This document shows, in pieces, positions 40,928-50,435 of a stretch of 64,000 nt of DNA; position 1 is the first letter of the stretch; every line of letters begins with the position of its first letter. The notes below the pieces were generated by a model. That model searched no databases. It was not told the DNA's origin and worked only from the letters and a program-made list of their open reading frames with translations. Made by a program: the position numbers and the translations under genes. Source of the DNA: Dehalobacter sp. 12DCB1 (lineage in GTDB: Bacteria > Bacillota > Desulfitobacteriia > Desulfitobacteriales > Syntrophobotulaceae); NCBI RefSeq assembly GCF_004343605.1, contig NZ_POSF01000015.1, positions 193,535-257,534 of the forward strand, given 5' to 3'.

Positions 40928-42091
40928 TCAATTAATCTGCGAGCTGATATCGAAAATCGGCAGGAGAACTCCTATAGCCACAAAGCCAACCATACCAGCC
41001 ATGATAAACACCAAAGCAGGCTCTAAGAGCTTCGTATATTGCTGAATTTTCTCCTCCAGCTCCTTTTTGAACATCCGGGACATATACGTAAGCATCTCAC
41101 TGAGTTTGCCGGATTCCTCGGCGACTTCCAGCATCTTGGCAGCTTCGGGAGGAAACAGCTTACTCATCATGATGACGGAAAACATTCTTCTTCCTTCATT
41201 GACAGCGAAGATTAATTGCGCAGTCAATTCCTGCATCAAACGATCCTTGAAAATTGTTTTGACCAAGAGCAGTGATTCCTGCAGGGAGAGTCCGGCTTCC
41301 AGCAATCTTCCCAAGACGGAACAAAATTGAATGAGGTGCCTGGTTCTGTTAATCTTACCGGTTCCAGGTATGATGAAGAAATGTCCCTTTTTATTGAACA
41401 GCCATACCGCTATTGCCAGGGCAGGGATAACAGCTGTCAAATAGGGAATACAGCCGCCCACTTTGAATATCATTTTTGTCGCCAGCGGTAATTCTGTCTC
41501 AAATCCCTGAAAAAGAGTTTCATACATCGGCAGAATCAAAATGCTAAGTGCATAGATAATGATCAAAGCTGCAACTAAAAGCAGAAGCGGATAAAACAAA
41601 GCGTTTTTAAATTTCTTTTCAAAAAAATACGCGTCCTCAAAATAATTAGCCATATCGATCAGCGCAGCCGGCAAAGTCCCGCTTCTTTCGCCGGCTTTGA
41701 CCATCGTGTAAAACAGGTGTCCCGCAGAGGGTATAATACCTTGTAAACTAATATGAAGTTCGACTCCAGCCTGAAGCGACTGGCTAACCTGCTTCCACTG
41801 ATTTTTATGTAAACCGGTTGTTTCCCTTTCCGCAATGACATCTAATACCGAGAGCAACGGAATGCCTGCCTCGAGCATTGTTCCAAGCTTATGTGCCATC
41901 CTCCCCCAAAACAGTTTTCTATTTCCTGTCTTGTACTTGATCCACACCGGGGTAAACAATGCCCTGCTGATCCCTACCGGATATAAATTTTGTTCCCTTA
42001 GACCGGAAACAACCCTGCTCCGGTCAGTCTCAGCCCAGTAACCTTTCCGTATATTGCTATTTTGATCAACAGCTTTCCATTTCCAGAGCAA
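40928..42091 (-). CDS. PilC/GspF inner-membrane platform protein
   Basis: 387 residues with two repeated T2SSF domains (about 50-175 and 255-375), each followed by membrane helices (about 155-180, 205-225 and 355-380). The motifs RMAHKLGTMLEAGIPLL and IQFCSVLGRLLEAGLSLQ are the two domain starts. It anchors pilin assembly and contacts the PilB ATPase encoded 20 bases upstream. The TTG start at 42091 has GAGGG 7 bases upstream. Confidence 0.92.
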   Translation of the reverse strand: MLWKWKAVDQNSNIRKGYWAETDRSRVVSGLREQNLYPVGISRALFTPVWIKYKTGNRKLFWGRMAHKLGTMLEAGIPLLSVLDVIAERETTGLHKNQWKQVSQSLQAGVELHISLQGIIPSAGHLFYTMVKAGERSGTLPAALIDMANYFEDAYFFEKKFKNALFYPLLLLVAALIIIYALSILILPMYETLFQGFETELPLATKMIFKVGGCIPYLTAVIPALAIAVWLFNKKGHFFIIPGTGKINRTRHLIQFCSVLGRLLEAGLSLQESLLLVKTIFKDRLMQELTAQLIFAVNEGRRMFSVIMMSKLFPPEAAKMLEVAEESGKLSEMLTYMSRMFKKELEEKIQQYTKLLEPALVFIMAGMVGFVAIGVLLPIFDISSQIN

Positions 42092-42111
42092 TCGTAAACC
42101 CTCTTATTATC

Positions 42112-43809
42112 CTAATCATTATTTTCCGCCCACAGTCTCATGATTTCTTCCAAAGAAGTTATTCCGGCAGCGACTTTCCTAAGCGCATCTTCTTTTAGTA
42201 TCAGCATTCCGGATTTTTTGGAGGCCTTTTCAAGGCTGGCGGCACTGCCTTTTTGCAAAATGAGTTCCTTGATTTCCTGATTGTAGGGAAGATATTCATG
42301 AATTCCTATCCTGCCGTTGTATCCAGTCCCATGGCACTTGGAGCAGCCTACCGGTTCATAAATGGCTGATACAGCTTCTCTGTGAAAAATTTGCTTCTCT
42401 TCAGCGAAAACCGGTCTTAATTTCCGGCAATTCAGACATAGTCTCCGAACAAGTCTCTGCGCCAGTACCCCGCAAACTGCCGAAGCTACCATATAGGCAT
42501 CAATATCCATATCCAATAAACGGGTAAGGGCTTCTGCTGCTGTATTGGTATGAACGGTAGATAAAACAAGGTGCCCGGTCATCGCAGCGGCTGTTGCAAT
42601 TTTAGCGGTTTCTCTGTCTCTTATTTCCCCTACCATAATGACATCCGGATCCTGACGAAGAATGGATCTCAGGCCGCTTGCAAAGTCCAGGCCAATACCG
42701 GTATTGACCTGGGCCTGACTGACTCCTGGAAGCCGGTATTCAACAGGATCTTCTATAGACACAATATTGATGGTTTCAGATTGAAGCTCCCGGATCAGGG
42801 CATACAATGTGGTGGTTTTTCCGCTCCCGGTTGGGCCGGAAATAAGGACTAGCCCATGCGGCTGGCGGATAAGCTTTCGGATTTGGTACTCGATATCTTC
42901 CTGCATACCCAGTTTCTCCAGGGAAAGACCTGCGGTCTTCTTATCCAGAATCCTGGTTACGACTTTTTCTCCATAGACAGTCGGGAAAGTAGAAACTCTG
43001 ACATCAATTTTCTTATCAGAAATGTCCAGCATGATTCTGCCATCCTGAGGGAGGCGTCTTTGGGTAATATCCAGACCCGACATAACTTTCAAGCGTGCAG
43101 TAACACTTCTGGACAGATTCTTTGGCAAATTTTCCTTGACCATCAACAGCCCGTCTATCCGAAATTTCACGCTGAATCCAGTTTCGATTGGTTCCCAGTG
43201 TATATCACTGGCTTTTTCAATAACAGCCTGCCTAAACAGCGAATCAACAAGGCTGACGACCGGCGTTTCCTGGGCATTGACATTTTCTTCAATCTTCCAG
43301 CTCTCTGATTCGTTTGAATTTAGAAGAGCGTGCTCCCCGGCTGATCTTTCCAAGGTAAAACATTCCCGGATTGCAATTTTGATTTCTTCAGCAGAAGCCA
43401 GGAGCGGATCAACCTGATATCCGGTAAAAAGCATTACATCATCCAACGCGGTTCTGTCTGTAGGGTCCGCCATAGCGATGATGATTCTTTGATTCTGAGC
43501 CGCAATTGGAATCAGTGTATATTTTCGGGCCAGTTCTTCCGAAACTAATTTTGCTGCTGACACATTGACAGGTCGCTCAGCAAGACTGATCATGTTAATT
43601 CCTGAGATCCGGCTTTTAAATTCTAGGATTTCCTCTTCAGCCAAATACACTGCAAGAAGTTCTTCAAGTTTTGCTCCCTGATCAAGCAGGGCAAGCTGGG
43701 CAGCTATCTCATCAGCGTTTGGTATAAGCGCCTTGTTTTCACGGGCATACACGTAAAGTTCTTTAAGTACAAAATCTTTCCAGAATCCCGGTTTGGACTG
43801 ATCAATCAT
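42112..43809 (-). CDS. PilB/GspE assembly ATPase
   Basis: 565 residues from the ATG at 43809, which overlaps the upstream stop; a longer open frame reaches 43869. The N-terminal MshEN-type domain (about 20-150) is followed by an ATPase core with Walker A GPTGSGKTTTLY, an Asp box after it, Walker B PDVIMVGEIRDRETA and a His box GHLVLSTVHTNTA. A tetracysteine zinc site is formed by CLNC and CSKCHGTGYNGRIG. It powers pilus extension. No retraction ATPase is in the window. Confidence 0.94.
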   Translation of the reverse strand: MIDQSKPGFWKDFVLKELYVYARENKALIPNADEIAAQLALLDQGAKLEELLAVYLAEEEILEFKSRISGINMISLAERPVNVSAAKLVSEELARKYTLIPIAAQNQRIIIAMADPTDRTALDDVMLFTGYQVDPLLASAEEIKIAIRECFTLERSAGEHALLNSNESESWKIEENVNAQETPVVSLVDSLFRQAVIEKASDIHWEPIETGFSVKFRIDGLLMVKENLPKNLSRSVTARLKVMSGLDITQRRLPQDGRIMLDISDKKIDVRVSTFPTVYGEKVVTRILDKKTAGLSLEKLGMQEDIEYQIRKLIRQPHGLVLISGPTGSGKTTTLYALIRELQSETINIVSIEDPVEYRLPGVSQAQVNTGIGLDFASGLRSILRQDPDVIMVGEIRDRETAKIATAAAMTGHLVLSTVHTNTAAEALTRLLDMDIDAYMVASAVCGVLAQRLVRRLCLNCRKLRPVFAEEKQIFHREAVSAIYEPVGCSKCHGTGYNGRIGIHEYLPYNQEIKELILQKGSAASLEKASKKSGMLILKEDALRKVAAGITSLEEIMRLWAENND

Positions 43810-44269
43810 AACAATACCTATATCCGGCAAGCTCGAACTTCCCGTCTTCTCCCAAGACAAGCTCCCCATATCTGCATTGCTTTATCTTCTCCATTGTTGC
43901 CCTGGATGTGATCTGCGTTACGTCATTGGCGCGTATGCCTTCAATTTCAACCACCACTCCCCCGGAATCGTATTGCAGAGTCCCCTGCCAGGAAGGGTCC
44001 CGGGCGAAGACTGCTTTGGCGTATTCCAGTCCACTGTCTGCCATATAAGCGGTCTTTACTTTTTGAGCCTCATAGACAACGACACGTTCCTGCGAGCTAA
44101 TCAGAATGAAAGTCTGGACCCCAATCCAGGATAAAGAAAACGTAACGAGAAGAACCAGCAAAGACACATTGCCGCTTTCCCTGTTTAATCCGAAGAATTT
44201 CTTACACGAACAGTTCTTTGCCAGTAAACGGTTTTCTCCGCCTGTGCTGCCGTCAGAGAGATTTGCCAT
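43802..44269 (-). CDS. PilX-like minor pilin-type membrane protein
   Basis: 155 residues from the ATG at 44269. A hydrophobic segment of about 20 residues follows ESGNVSLLVLLVTFSLSW, preceded by a basic stretch; the segment has the character of PilX proteins, but no glutamate is found at +5. YMADSGLEYAKAVFARDP is the PilX-like early helix. It has four scattered cysteines. It overlaps the genes on both sides (84 bases and 8 bases), so it belongs to the pilin set. Confidence 0.65.
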   Translation of the reverse strand: MANLSDGSTGGENRLLAKNCSCKKFFGLNRESGNVSLLVLLVTFSLSWIGVQTFILISSQERVVVYEAQKVKTAYMADSGLEYAKAVFARDPSWQGTLQYDSGGVVVEIEGIRANDVTQITSRATMEKIKQCRYGELVLGEDGKFELAGYRYCYD

Positions 44270-44682
44270 AATCCATCCATAACCCCAGTACATTGAAATT
44301 CACAAATCTTACTTGCTACAGGATTCGGAACACCGAGATGCTCGCGGTACAAGTCCGGGACTCCGTTAAAGTCCTTGTCGGCAAGATAGTAGCTGTCTGT
44401 AACGGCCTTGCCGTTCTCAAGATAACTGATACGTAATACTTTACCTGTCCATACGACGCTTTCTGCTGTAGAAACTGCTGCGGTCACTACTTGACCCGCC
44501 CTGACAGCTGCAAAGGAAAGATCGGCGTCTGCCATCAGCTCCTTCGCCATCCGGTACTGACTTATGTACAGTTGCAAAACCATTGCAGCAACAATTCCGG
44601 TAATGACTAGGGAAACGAGAACTTCCAACAGCGTAAACCCTTTGTCGTTTTGCCATCCCGTTTTCTTTGTCAGGCCAGCCAT
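44185..44682 (-). CDS. PilW/GspJ-type pseudopilin
   Basis: 165 residues. The leader is basic, and the prepilin site DKG|FTLLEVLVSLVITGIVAA has glutamate at +5. A long helix and a beta-rich head follow, with one pair of cysteines (CEFQC). It probably helps start pilus assembly at the tip. The ATG has GGAG 7 bases upstream. Confidence 0.85.
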   Translation of the reverse strand: MAGLTKKTGWQNDKGFTLLEVLVSLVITGIVAAMVLQLYISQYRMAKELMADADLSFAAVRAGQVVTAAVSTAESVVWTGKVLRISYLENGKAVTDSYYLADKDFNGVPDLYREHLGVPNPVASKICEFQCTGVMDGLWQISLTAAQAEKTVYWQRTVRVRNSSD

Positions 44683-44815
44683 AAGTTACTCCAACCAGCT
44701 TAGTCAAATTCTAATCTGTTATTACCATTATTTAACTTTATTACTATATTTCTACATATTTTTTTAATTTCCTGCCTGTAATATAAGTAATTTACTTATT
44801 TTCCCAAATTAATTG

Positions 44816-45193
44816 TTATTCTGCAATATAATGCAGATAGGTCAGGTTGTACTCTTTTTGCTCTTTCAACTCAGTCCAACTGATTTTTACAGAGATTTTA
44901 AGCAGATTCGGAGAATCCCATTCACAACAGACGGTTCTGGAAAACCGGCCGGATTCATCCTGCGCAACCCCATTCAGATAACGATCAACGGCAGAAGGAT
45001 CATCTAACAGGACCGCCGTGATTTCCTCCACTGTCGAGCTGGCAAAATTGACTGCCTGCAGGGTATGATCCGTATGGCTGTTCTTGATATAAGCCGTGTT
45101 GATCAATGCCAGCATGACTGCAAATCCCAAACTAAAAATAAAGAGCCCCGTTAAAACGTCAAGCAAAACAAAACCTTTTTTCTTATCGTCCAT
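44816..45193 (-). CDS. PilV/GspI-type pseudopilin with aspartate at +5
   Basis: 125 residues. The site reads KKKG|FVLLDVLTGLFIFSLGFA: glycine at -1 and aspartate where nearly all pilins have glutamate at +5. LQAVNFASSTVEEI continues the PilV-like helix. It is a minor pilin by size and position, and the D5 change may affect N-methylation or partner choice. The ATG has GGAGG 8 bases upstream. Confidence 0.8.
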   Translation of the reverse strand: MDDKKKGFVLLDVLTGLFIFSLGFAVMLALINTAYIKNSHTDHTLQAVNFASSTVEEITAVLLDDPSAVDRYLNGVAQDESGRFSRTVCCEWDSPNLLKISVKISWTELKEQKEYNLTYLHYIAE

Positions 45194-45237
45194 TTCTGCG
45201 CCTCCCTAAGAAGATGGATTCGTAAATCCTACAACAA

Positions 45238-45576
45238 TTAAAGGATCACCGCTTTGCCATCATCATCCAGCATATAATGTTTATTTGGATCAAGCGGGCA
45301 AACCGGTATTTTCTCAAGATAGGGTCCCTGCCAGTTTAGATCGGCTGAGGGGCAGGTAATCAGGTCATCCAGACTTTCCGGACGGCTGCCCGTGTCAAGA
45401 CGGTATAGCTTCACGGCGTTTTCTATTTTAAGCACATTGACTTTGTGTACTTCCGATTCCGTACTGTTGATACTGCCGCTGTAACTTGGCAAAATCATAC
45501 AGGCCAGGATACCCAACAAAGCAACAACCAATAATACTTCCCATAAAGTAAAACCATTTTTGCAAGCTTTAGACAT
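45238..45576 (-). CDS. GspG/ComGC-type pseudopilin
   Basis: 112 residues. The prepilin site is KNG|FTLWEVLLVVALLGILAC, with glutamate at +5 and a tryptophan at +4. The short globular part has LKIENAVKLYRLDTGSRP and a PVCPLDPNKHY loop like the calcium loop of GspG. The ATG has AAAGGA 6 bases upstream. It is the first gene of the pilin run after aroB; the 205-base gap upstream holds no gene. Confidence 0.86.
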   Translation of the reverse strand: MSKACKNGFTLWEVLLVVALLGILACMILPSYSGSINSTESEVHKVNVLKIENAVKLYRLDTGSRPESLDDLITCPSADLNWQGPYLEKIPVCPLDPNKHYMLDDDGKAVIL

Positions 45577-45781
45577 ACCTGTTCCTTTCTTTTCCCAATA
45601 AAAAAAAATATGTAAATTAATTACATATTTTCTACATTAACCTACTATTTCCTTTTATTTTTTGGTATCTTATGGAATCAATGTGTATTACTCGAGTCTC
45701 GGCCCGGTGTCTTTGACGAATATTCCTTGTTCAACGCTGCGTTTTATTCTTTCGATTGATCTGAATCCAGATGATCTAAAT

Positions 45782-46861
45782 CTAAATGATAACCTTTTCC
45801 CAGGCCCTGAGGATTTCTCCATCGCTGCAATCTGCTGCAACGGCTGATTTCCCAATGCCGACAGGCAGAACAAGCACCTTATTACCGGCTTTGTTCTTCT
45901 TATCCGCAGACATGTGCCCGAGCAGTAGTGACGGATCGTGATCCTTGGCGGTTATCGGCAGGTCCATTTTTAGTAAAAGATTCAGGATTCTGTCCAGCTG
46001 TTTATCGTTGAGCAAACCTCTTTCTCTGGACAGATTCGCTGCAGCGGCAATCCCAATACTGACACCTTCGCCATGCATAACACCCTGATAGGCCTCCTCT
46101 GTCTCCAGGGCATGCCCAAAACTGTGTCCGAGGTTCAGAAGCATCCTGTTTCCTTTTTCTTTCTCATCCTCAGTGACAATCTTGACTTTGACAGCCAGAG
46201 ACCGCAGGGACATTTCCTTGATGACCTTGTAGTCCAATCCTTTGATGGCTTCGGCATGTTCTTCGATGAATTCAAACAAATCCGGATCAGCAACAAGCGC
46301 GTGTTTAATGGTTTCGGCAAGCCCGTTCCGCATCTCTTCCCACGGAAGCGTCTGCAAGGTTCCAAAATCTGTCCAGACAGCCTGAGGGGCATAAAAAGAT
46401 CCCAGGAGGTTTTTACCGGAAGGATGGTTCACCGCCACCTTGCCGCCGATGCTCGAATCAATCTGGGACAGCAAGGTGGTCGGAATGTGGATGTAACGCA
46501 TTCCACGCATAAAAATACTTGCAAAAAATCCAGACAAATCCCCGATTACCCCTCCGCCGAGGGCCAGCACCACAGTGTCTCTGTCCGCTTTGAACTGCAG
46601 CGCCTGTTCCGTCAATTTACTGATCCTGTCAAGTGATTTCTCCTGTTCACCGTCAGGAACAATCATCAAATCGGTCTTTAAGTCCTTCATTCCGTCCAAA
46701 AGTTTATCTGCATAGTATCCGGCCACAACATCATTCGAGATAAGAAGATAATGCCCGCTCGTGCCATATGTTGTTTTCAAATGACCGCCAAGCTCGTCCA
46801 AAGCGGCTCCCAGTAACAGCGGATAACCGTGGCCTCCGCTGACATCTATTCTCTGTATCAT
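45782..46861 (-). CDS. aroB: 3-Dehydroquinate synthase
   Basis: 359 residues. It converts DAHP to 3-dehydroquinate with NAD and a divalent metal. NAD-binding features are visible as VPDGEQEKSLD and ALGGGVIGDLSGFFASIFMRG, and TTLLSQIDSSIGGKVAVNHP carries active-site lysines. The metal ligands are in GLAETIKHALVADP and LGHSFGHALE. The ATG overlaps the aroK stop (ATGA). Confidence 0.96.
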   Translation of the reverse strand: MIQRIDVSGGHGYPLLLGAALDELGGHLKTTYGTSGHYLLISNDVVAGYYADKLLDGMKDLKTDLMIVPDGEQEKSLDRISKLTEQALQFKADRDTVVLALGGGVIGDLSGFFASIFMRGMRYIHIPTTLLSQIDSSIGGKVAVNHPSGKNLLGSFYAPQAVWTDFGTLQTLPWEEMRNGLAETIKHALVADPDLFEFIEEHAEAIKGLDYKVIKEMSLRSLAVKVKIVTEDEKEKGNRMLLNLGHSFGHALETEEAYQGVMHGEGVSIGIAAAANLSRERGLLNDKQLDRILNLLLKMDLPITAKDHDPSLLLGHMSADKKNKAGNKVLVLPVGIGKSAVAADCSDGEILRAWEKVII

Positions 46862-47397
46862 GCTGTAATGTGTTCTCCTTTCAACAGTTCGAGGATCTCC
46901 GCCGCAACTGTTTGAACATCTTTATCCGATGTGTCAACCGTTATAGACGCCTTTCTGTAAATCACTTCCCGGTCTCTCCAGAGCTTTTCTATTTGTTCCG
47001 GCTCGCTGCTGGAAAGAAGCGGCCGATCATGATGTTTTCTTGCTCTCTGCAAAGCAGTCTCCAATGGAGCATATAGGTAAACCAATTTCCCAAGTCCGCA
47101 GAGAATATTCCAGTTTTCCGGATTCAAAACCGTTCCTCCTCCGGTGGCAATCACTGTATCGGTAAATCCGGAAATCTTATGAACCAGCAGATTTTCTTCC
47201 GACCGGAACATTGCTTCACCGTATTTTTGAAAAATTTCCGGGATTTTCAACCCTGTCACTTTTTCGATCTCACTGTCCGTATCCAGAAATCCCCAGCGGA
47301 GTTCCCTGGCCAGAAGCTTGCCGACACTGCTTTTTCCAGCAGCCATAAAGCCGATAAGTACAATATTTTGGGGTATCGAATTCAGGCTATCGGACAT
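46858..47397 (-). CDS. aroK: Shikimate kinase
   Basis: 179 residues. The Walker A motif GFMAAGKS is at residues 16-23, with the DTDSEIE shikimate-binding aspartate at about 38-44, GEAMFRSEE with the arginine, and ATGGGTVL. The lid arginine is in RPLLSS. It phosphorylates shikimate with ATP. The ATG has GAGGTG 7 bases upstream. It follows the GspH-like pilin gene by 14 bases, so pilin and aromatic genes are interleaved in one transcript. Confidence 0.95.
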   Translation of the reverse strand: MSDSLNSIPQNIVLIGFMAAGKSSVGKLLARELRWGFLDTDSEIEKVTGLKIPEIFQKYGEAMFRSEENLLVHKISGFTDTVIATGGGTVLNPENWNILCGLGKLVYLYAPLETALQRARKHHDRPLLSSSEPEQIEKLWRDREVIYRKASITVDTSDKDVQTVAAEILELLKGEHITA

Positions 47398-47411
47398 GAA
47401 ATTTCACCTCT

Positions 47412-47852
47412 CTATTCCATCCTTATCCTGCCCATCACAGGCGCAACAATCACATTTTTTTCTAAATCCCCTGACGCCAGCATGACCGTCAGACCGGTGT
47501 CAGGCGTCCCTGTCGGGCGAAAAGTAAGATCAGAAGGACTATTGGCAAAGCGCACGCCATTCTGCAGGCTGACTTTGCGGATAAATTCTCCCTGTTTGAA
47601 GATCTTATATTCCCCGGTATAAACAGAAAATTTAATTTTATACCAAACATTCTCAGCCAAAGCTGTCTGCTGAACTTCCCGTAAGTCCTGAAGCAGAACT
47701 GCCGCTGAAAGGTCCAGTCTCCGTTCCTCCATTTGCAGCGGAATATGCACAAGGAAAGTAAAGGCCGCACCCGATAACAGCGCAAGCACAAGCAGGATCT
47801 CAATCAATGAGTACCCGTTTCTTCGCTTTGCTACCATTCCTATCCCCTGCAT
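47412..47852 (-). CDS. GspH-type pseudopilin
   Basis: 146 residues. The prepilin site is RRNG|YSLIEILLVLALLSGAAF, with glutamate at +5 and tyrosine at +1. The helix continues LSAAVLLQDLREVQQTALAE, and a beta-rich head with VRFANSPSDLTF and a final PVMGRIR is typical of GspH/FimT. AAAGGA lies 5 bases before the ATG at 47852; an ATG five codons later is the alternative. It lies 2 bases after the aroE stop. Confidence 0.86.
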   Translation of the reverse strand: MQGIGMVAKRRNGYSLIEILLVLALLSGAAFTFLVHIPLQMEERRLDLSAAVLLQDLREVQQTALAENVWYKIKFSVYTGEYKIFKQGEFIRKVSLQNGVRFANSPSDLTFRPTGTPDTGLTVMLASGDLEKNVIVAPVMGRIRME

Positions 47853-47854
47853 TT

Positions 47855-48679
47855 CTATCCTTTGTTACCTTCCAATTTCTCCTGCAAAGCTTTCCGCATA
47901 ATGTCCAGCGGAGCCTTCTGCTCCAGCCAGAATTCCCAGGCAAGGATCCCCTGAAACAGCAGCATATCCAAACCATTCATGGACCGGCAGCCGCAGGCAG
48001 CGGCCTGTGCCATGAAATCTGTAACGGCCGGATGGTAAATCAGGTCAACGGCCCAAGCCGAAGGATTAAGGCCTTGAAGATCAATCGTATACGCTTCATC
48101 TTTCATGCCAATCGAGGTTGTTTGAATCAGCAAATCCACAACCTCCAGCCAGCACCCGCGAGCAAAATTACCCGAGGCTGCGTTTCCACCGAGTCTGTTT
48201 ACTTGTCCGGCAAGTGTCCCAGCTTTTTCCTCACTTCTGTTCAGAATAAGCATTTTTACCTGTAAGGACGCCAGGGCTGCCGCAATGGCTTTGGCAGCCC
48301 CTCCAGCCCCTAATATGACAACTTCTTTACCCTCAAAAATAAAACCCTTACTGAGCAACGCCTGAATAAAGCCACCGCCGTCTGTGTTATGTCCATAGAG
48401 TCTTCCGTTCTGGACTTTCACTGTGTTGACGGCGCCAATACGCTGTGCCTCAGGAGTAAGGACATCCATATAAGGAATAATTTTTTCCTTCAACGGATAC
48501 GTGACGTTCCAGCCGTCATAGTGGTTATTTTTGAGATATCCGATACTTTCAGCCAGTTGAATCGGCTGAACTGTGATCCTGTCGTAGGTTGCAGGCAAAC
48601 CGGCAGCCTTAAATCCCGCCTCGTGCATTTTCGGAGACAGGGAATGTTCCACAGGATAGCCGATGATTGCATACTTCAT
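47855..48679 (-). CDS. aroE: Shikimate dehydrogenase (NADP)
   Basis: 274 residues. The substrate site has GYPVEHSLSPKMHEAGF, the catalytic lysine is in NVTYPLKEKIIPYMD, and NADP binding is shown by ILGAGGAAKAIAAAL with NRSEEKA after it. NTDGGGF is the shikimate-binding Asn/Asp motif. It reduces 3-dehydroshikimate. The ATG has AAGGGA about 10 bases upstream. It is followed by the pilin gene and aroK. Confidence 0.95.
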   Translation of the reverse strand: MKYAIIGYPVEHSLSPKMHEAGFKAAGLPATYDRITVQPIQLAESIGYLKNNHYDGWNVTYPLKEKIIPYMDVLTPEAQRIGAVNTVKVQNGRLYGHNTDGGGFIQALLSKGFIFEGKEVVILGAGGAAKAIAAALASLQVKMLILNRSEEKAGTLAGQVNRLGGNAASGNFARGCWLEVVDLLIQTTSIGMKDEAYTIDLQGLNPSAWAVDLIYHPAVTDFMAQAAACGCRSMNGLDMLLFQGILAWEFWLEQKAPLDIMRKALQEKLEGNKG

Positions 48680-48744
48680 GCGTATCTCGTCCCTTTAATA
48701 GACATTTAAAAATGGATAATCTGAAAACAAAGTCTTAAGCCCTC

Positions 48745-49257
48745 TTAAGATCTTATCGTGCGGATATACTTGGCTTTTCTGCCTGCCAGCCGTTCCATAA
48801 AACGCAGGACTTTCGTACCCGGGAATTCCTTTTGAGCAATCGGTGAAACTAATATGGTCTTAAGTCCGAGCTTGTTGCCGCCAAAAACATCCGTAAACAG
48901 CTGGTCCCCAATCACTGCGACCTCGGACTCCGGAATATCCAGGACCCGAATCCCTCTCAGAAAAGCTTTTTTATGTGGTTTCTTGGCCTTGTAAACATAA
49001 AGTATTTCCAGCACATCAGCAACAGCAGAAACCCTTTCGGGTCCTCTGTTATTGGAAACGATGCAGGATTTAATTCCTGCGTCATTCATTTTTTTAAACC
49101 AGGCGATCACGTCTTCGGTTAAAGTTCTGTCATTCCACGGCGTTATGGTGTTATCCAGATCCAGGATCAAACCCTTGATGCCATTTGCCTGCAGATCCTC
49201 TGCCTGGATATCCTGCAGCATCTCATATTGAAAATCCGGTCGTAAGATTCCGCGCAT
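48745..49257 (-). CDS. YqeG-family HAD phosphatase
   Basis: 170 residues from the ATG at 49257, which has GAGG 8 bases upstream. The HAD nucleophile motif is LILDLDNTITPW, motif II is IVSNN, and motif III/IV is IGDQLFTDVFGGN. It is a cytoplasmic phosphatase of the IIIA subgroup; a phosphatidylglycerophosphate-phosphatase-like role is known for distant relatives, but the substrate here is not established. In B. subtilis yqeG lies upstream of yqeH and aroE; yqeH is missing here. Confidence 0.88.
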   Translation of the reverse strand: MRGILRPDFQYEMLQDIQAEDLQANGIKGLILDLDNTITPWNDRTLTEDVIAWFKKMNDAGIKSCIVSNNRGPERVSAVADVLEILYVYKAKKPHKKAFLRGIRVLDIPESEVAVIGDQLFTDVFGGNKLGLKTILVSPIAQKEFPGTKVLRFMERLAGRKAKYIRTIRS

Positions 49258-49366
49258 ACCGGTTCCTCTGCTTTCCAATTATTATTACCAAATAATTATA
49301 TATCAGCTCAATATCTAAGAGCAACCTGTTTCTGGCAAGTTTGAGGCAAGTTGTACCAGTTTCGTA

Positions 49367-50110
49367 CTATTTCACCCGGTGGTCCTTCATTTCCTCCATC
49401 AGTTTCTCCACCGCTTTTTTCTCTATCCGTGAGACGTAAGACCTGGAGATTCCCAGCAGTTTACCTATCTCTCTCTGCGTCTTTTTGGGTGTGTTCATCA
49501 GGCCGAAACGAAGTTTAATTACCGTTTGTTCCCTTCCTGTCAAACATTTGAGTTTTTCCAGGACCACCCTTTGTTCAAATTGACTTTCCACCTGATCCGA
49601 AATTGCATCCGGATCTGTACCCAGGACATCAATAAGATTAATCGCGTTTCCTTCTTTATCCGTACCAATTGGGTCATAAATGGACACTTCCCCGCGGGAT
49701 TTTTTTAGGGAGCGCAAATACATCAAAATCTCATTTTCGATGCAGCGTGCCGCATAGGTGGCGAGTCTGGTTCCCTTTTCCGTGTTAAACGTATTGATGC
49801 CCTTAATTAAACCGATGGTCCCGATCGAAATTAGATCGTCACTGTCCGCTCCGGTTCCGTCATATTTTTTTACAAGATGCGCGACCAGCCTCAGATTATG
49901 CTCAATCAGTTTATTTCGCGCGTTTTCTGCGACAAGTTCATTGGAAAAATTCTCGGCATTTTTGTAGTCCGCCAGGATACTCAGATATTCAGCTTCCTCC
50001 CTTTCTCCTAACGGCTGGGGGAACGCATTATTATTAATATACGATACCAGCAGGGTAACGCCCTTAATCACCGATAAGGCAAGCCCGACAAGAAAAGCTT
50101 CAGCAATCAT
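49367..50110 (-). CDS. sigK: Sporulation sigma factor SigK
   Basis: 247 residues in one intact frame, so no skin-type insertion splits it. The N-terminal pro-like hydrophobic segment (MIAEAFLVGLALSVIKGVTL) is followed by region 2 (NLRLVAHLVKKYDGTGADSDDL, GIKGINTF-type) and region 4 with LLGISRSYVSRIEKKAVEKL. The late mother-cell sigma factor is activated by proteolysis under SpoIVB/SpoIVF control. GGAG and AAGGG lie upstream of the ATG. SigE shares the overall architecture, but the sequence RCIENEILMYLRSLKKSRGE and the start favour SigK. Confidence 0.93.
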   Translation of the reverse strand: MIAEAFLVGLALSVIKGVTLLVSYINNNAFPQPLGEREEAEYLSILADYKNAENFSNELVAENARNKLIEHNLRLVAHLVKKYDGTGADSDDLISIGTIGLIKGINTFNTEKGTRLATYAARCIENEILMYLRSLKKSRGEVSIYDPIGTDKEGNAINLIDVLGTDPDAISDQVESQFEQRVVLEKLKCLTGREQTVIKLRFGLMNTPKKTQREIGKLLGISRSYVSRIEKKAVEKLMEEMKDHRVK

Positions 50111-50238
50111 TAACCCTTCAACTCCTTACGCATGCTCTTTTAATAACTATGCGTAAAGCAGAAGAATACTGCTTATCCTGACTCGGAAATTTTTCATTTA
50201 AACAAATCAGAAAGACTGCACTTGCCTCTGTAACAAAG

Positions 50239-50281
50239 GAAGGCGGTGTCGCAAAACGATAAGTTCGGCGGCACCGCCTTC
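50239..50281. terminator. Terminator-like hairpin upstream of sigK
   Basis: GAAGGCGGTG and CACCGCCTTC are perfect 10-base arms of a longer GC-rich stem. On the minus strand CTTTGTT follows. It would stop messages from the pilM-N-O set before sigK. Confidence 0.7.
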
Positions 50282-50435
50282 TTCTATCGGAATATTAAAG
50301 GCCAACTCAGGTATATGGATTGAGCAACTACCTCTGGGAGGTATAACGAATAAAGCCTTGAAGGTAGGGCTTTGCAATGTCTAATCTTAGGTCTTTGTAA
50401 GAGATATTCTTTGGGGATTAACGTGTTTTTTTCCA

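Noticed and set aside
49367-50110. Skin-type element or split sigK
   Set aside because: The gene is a single intact 247-codon frame with all sigma regions.
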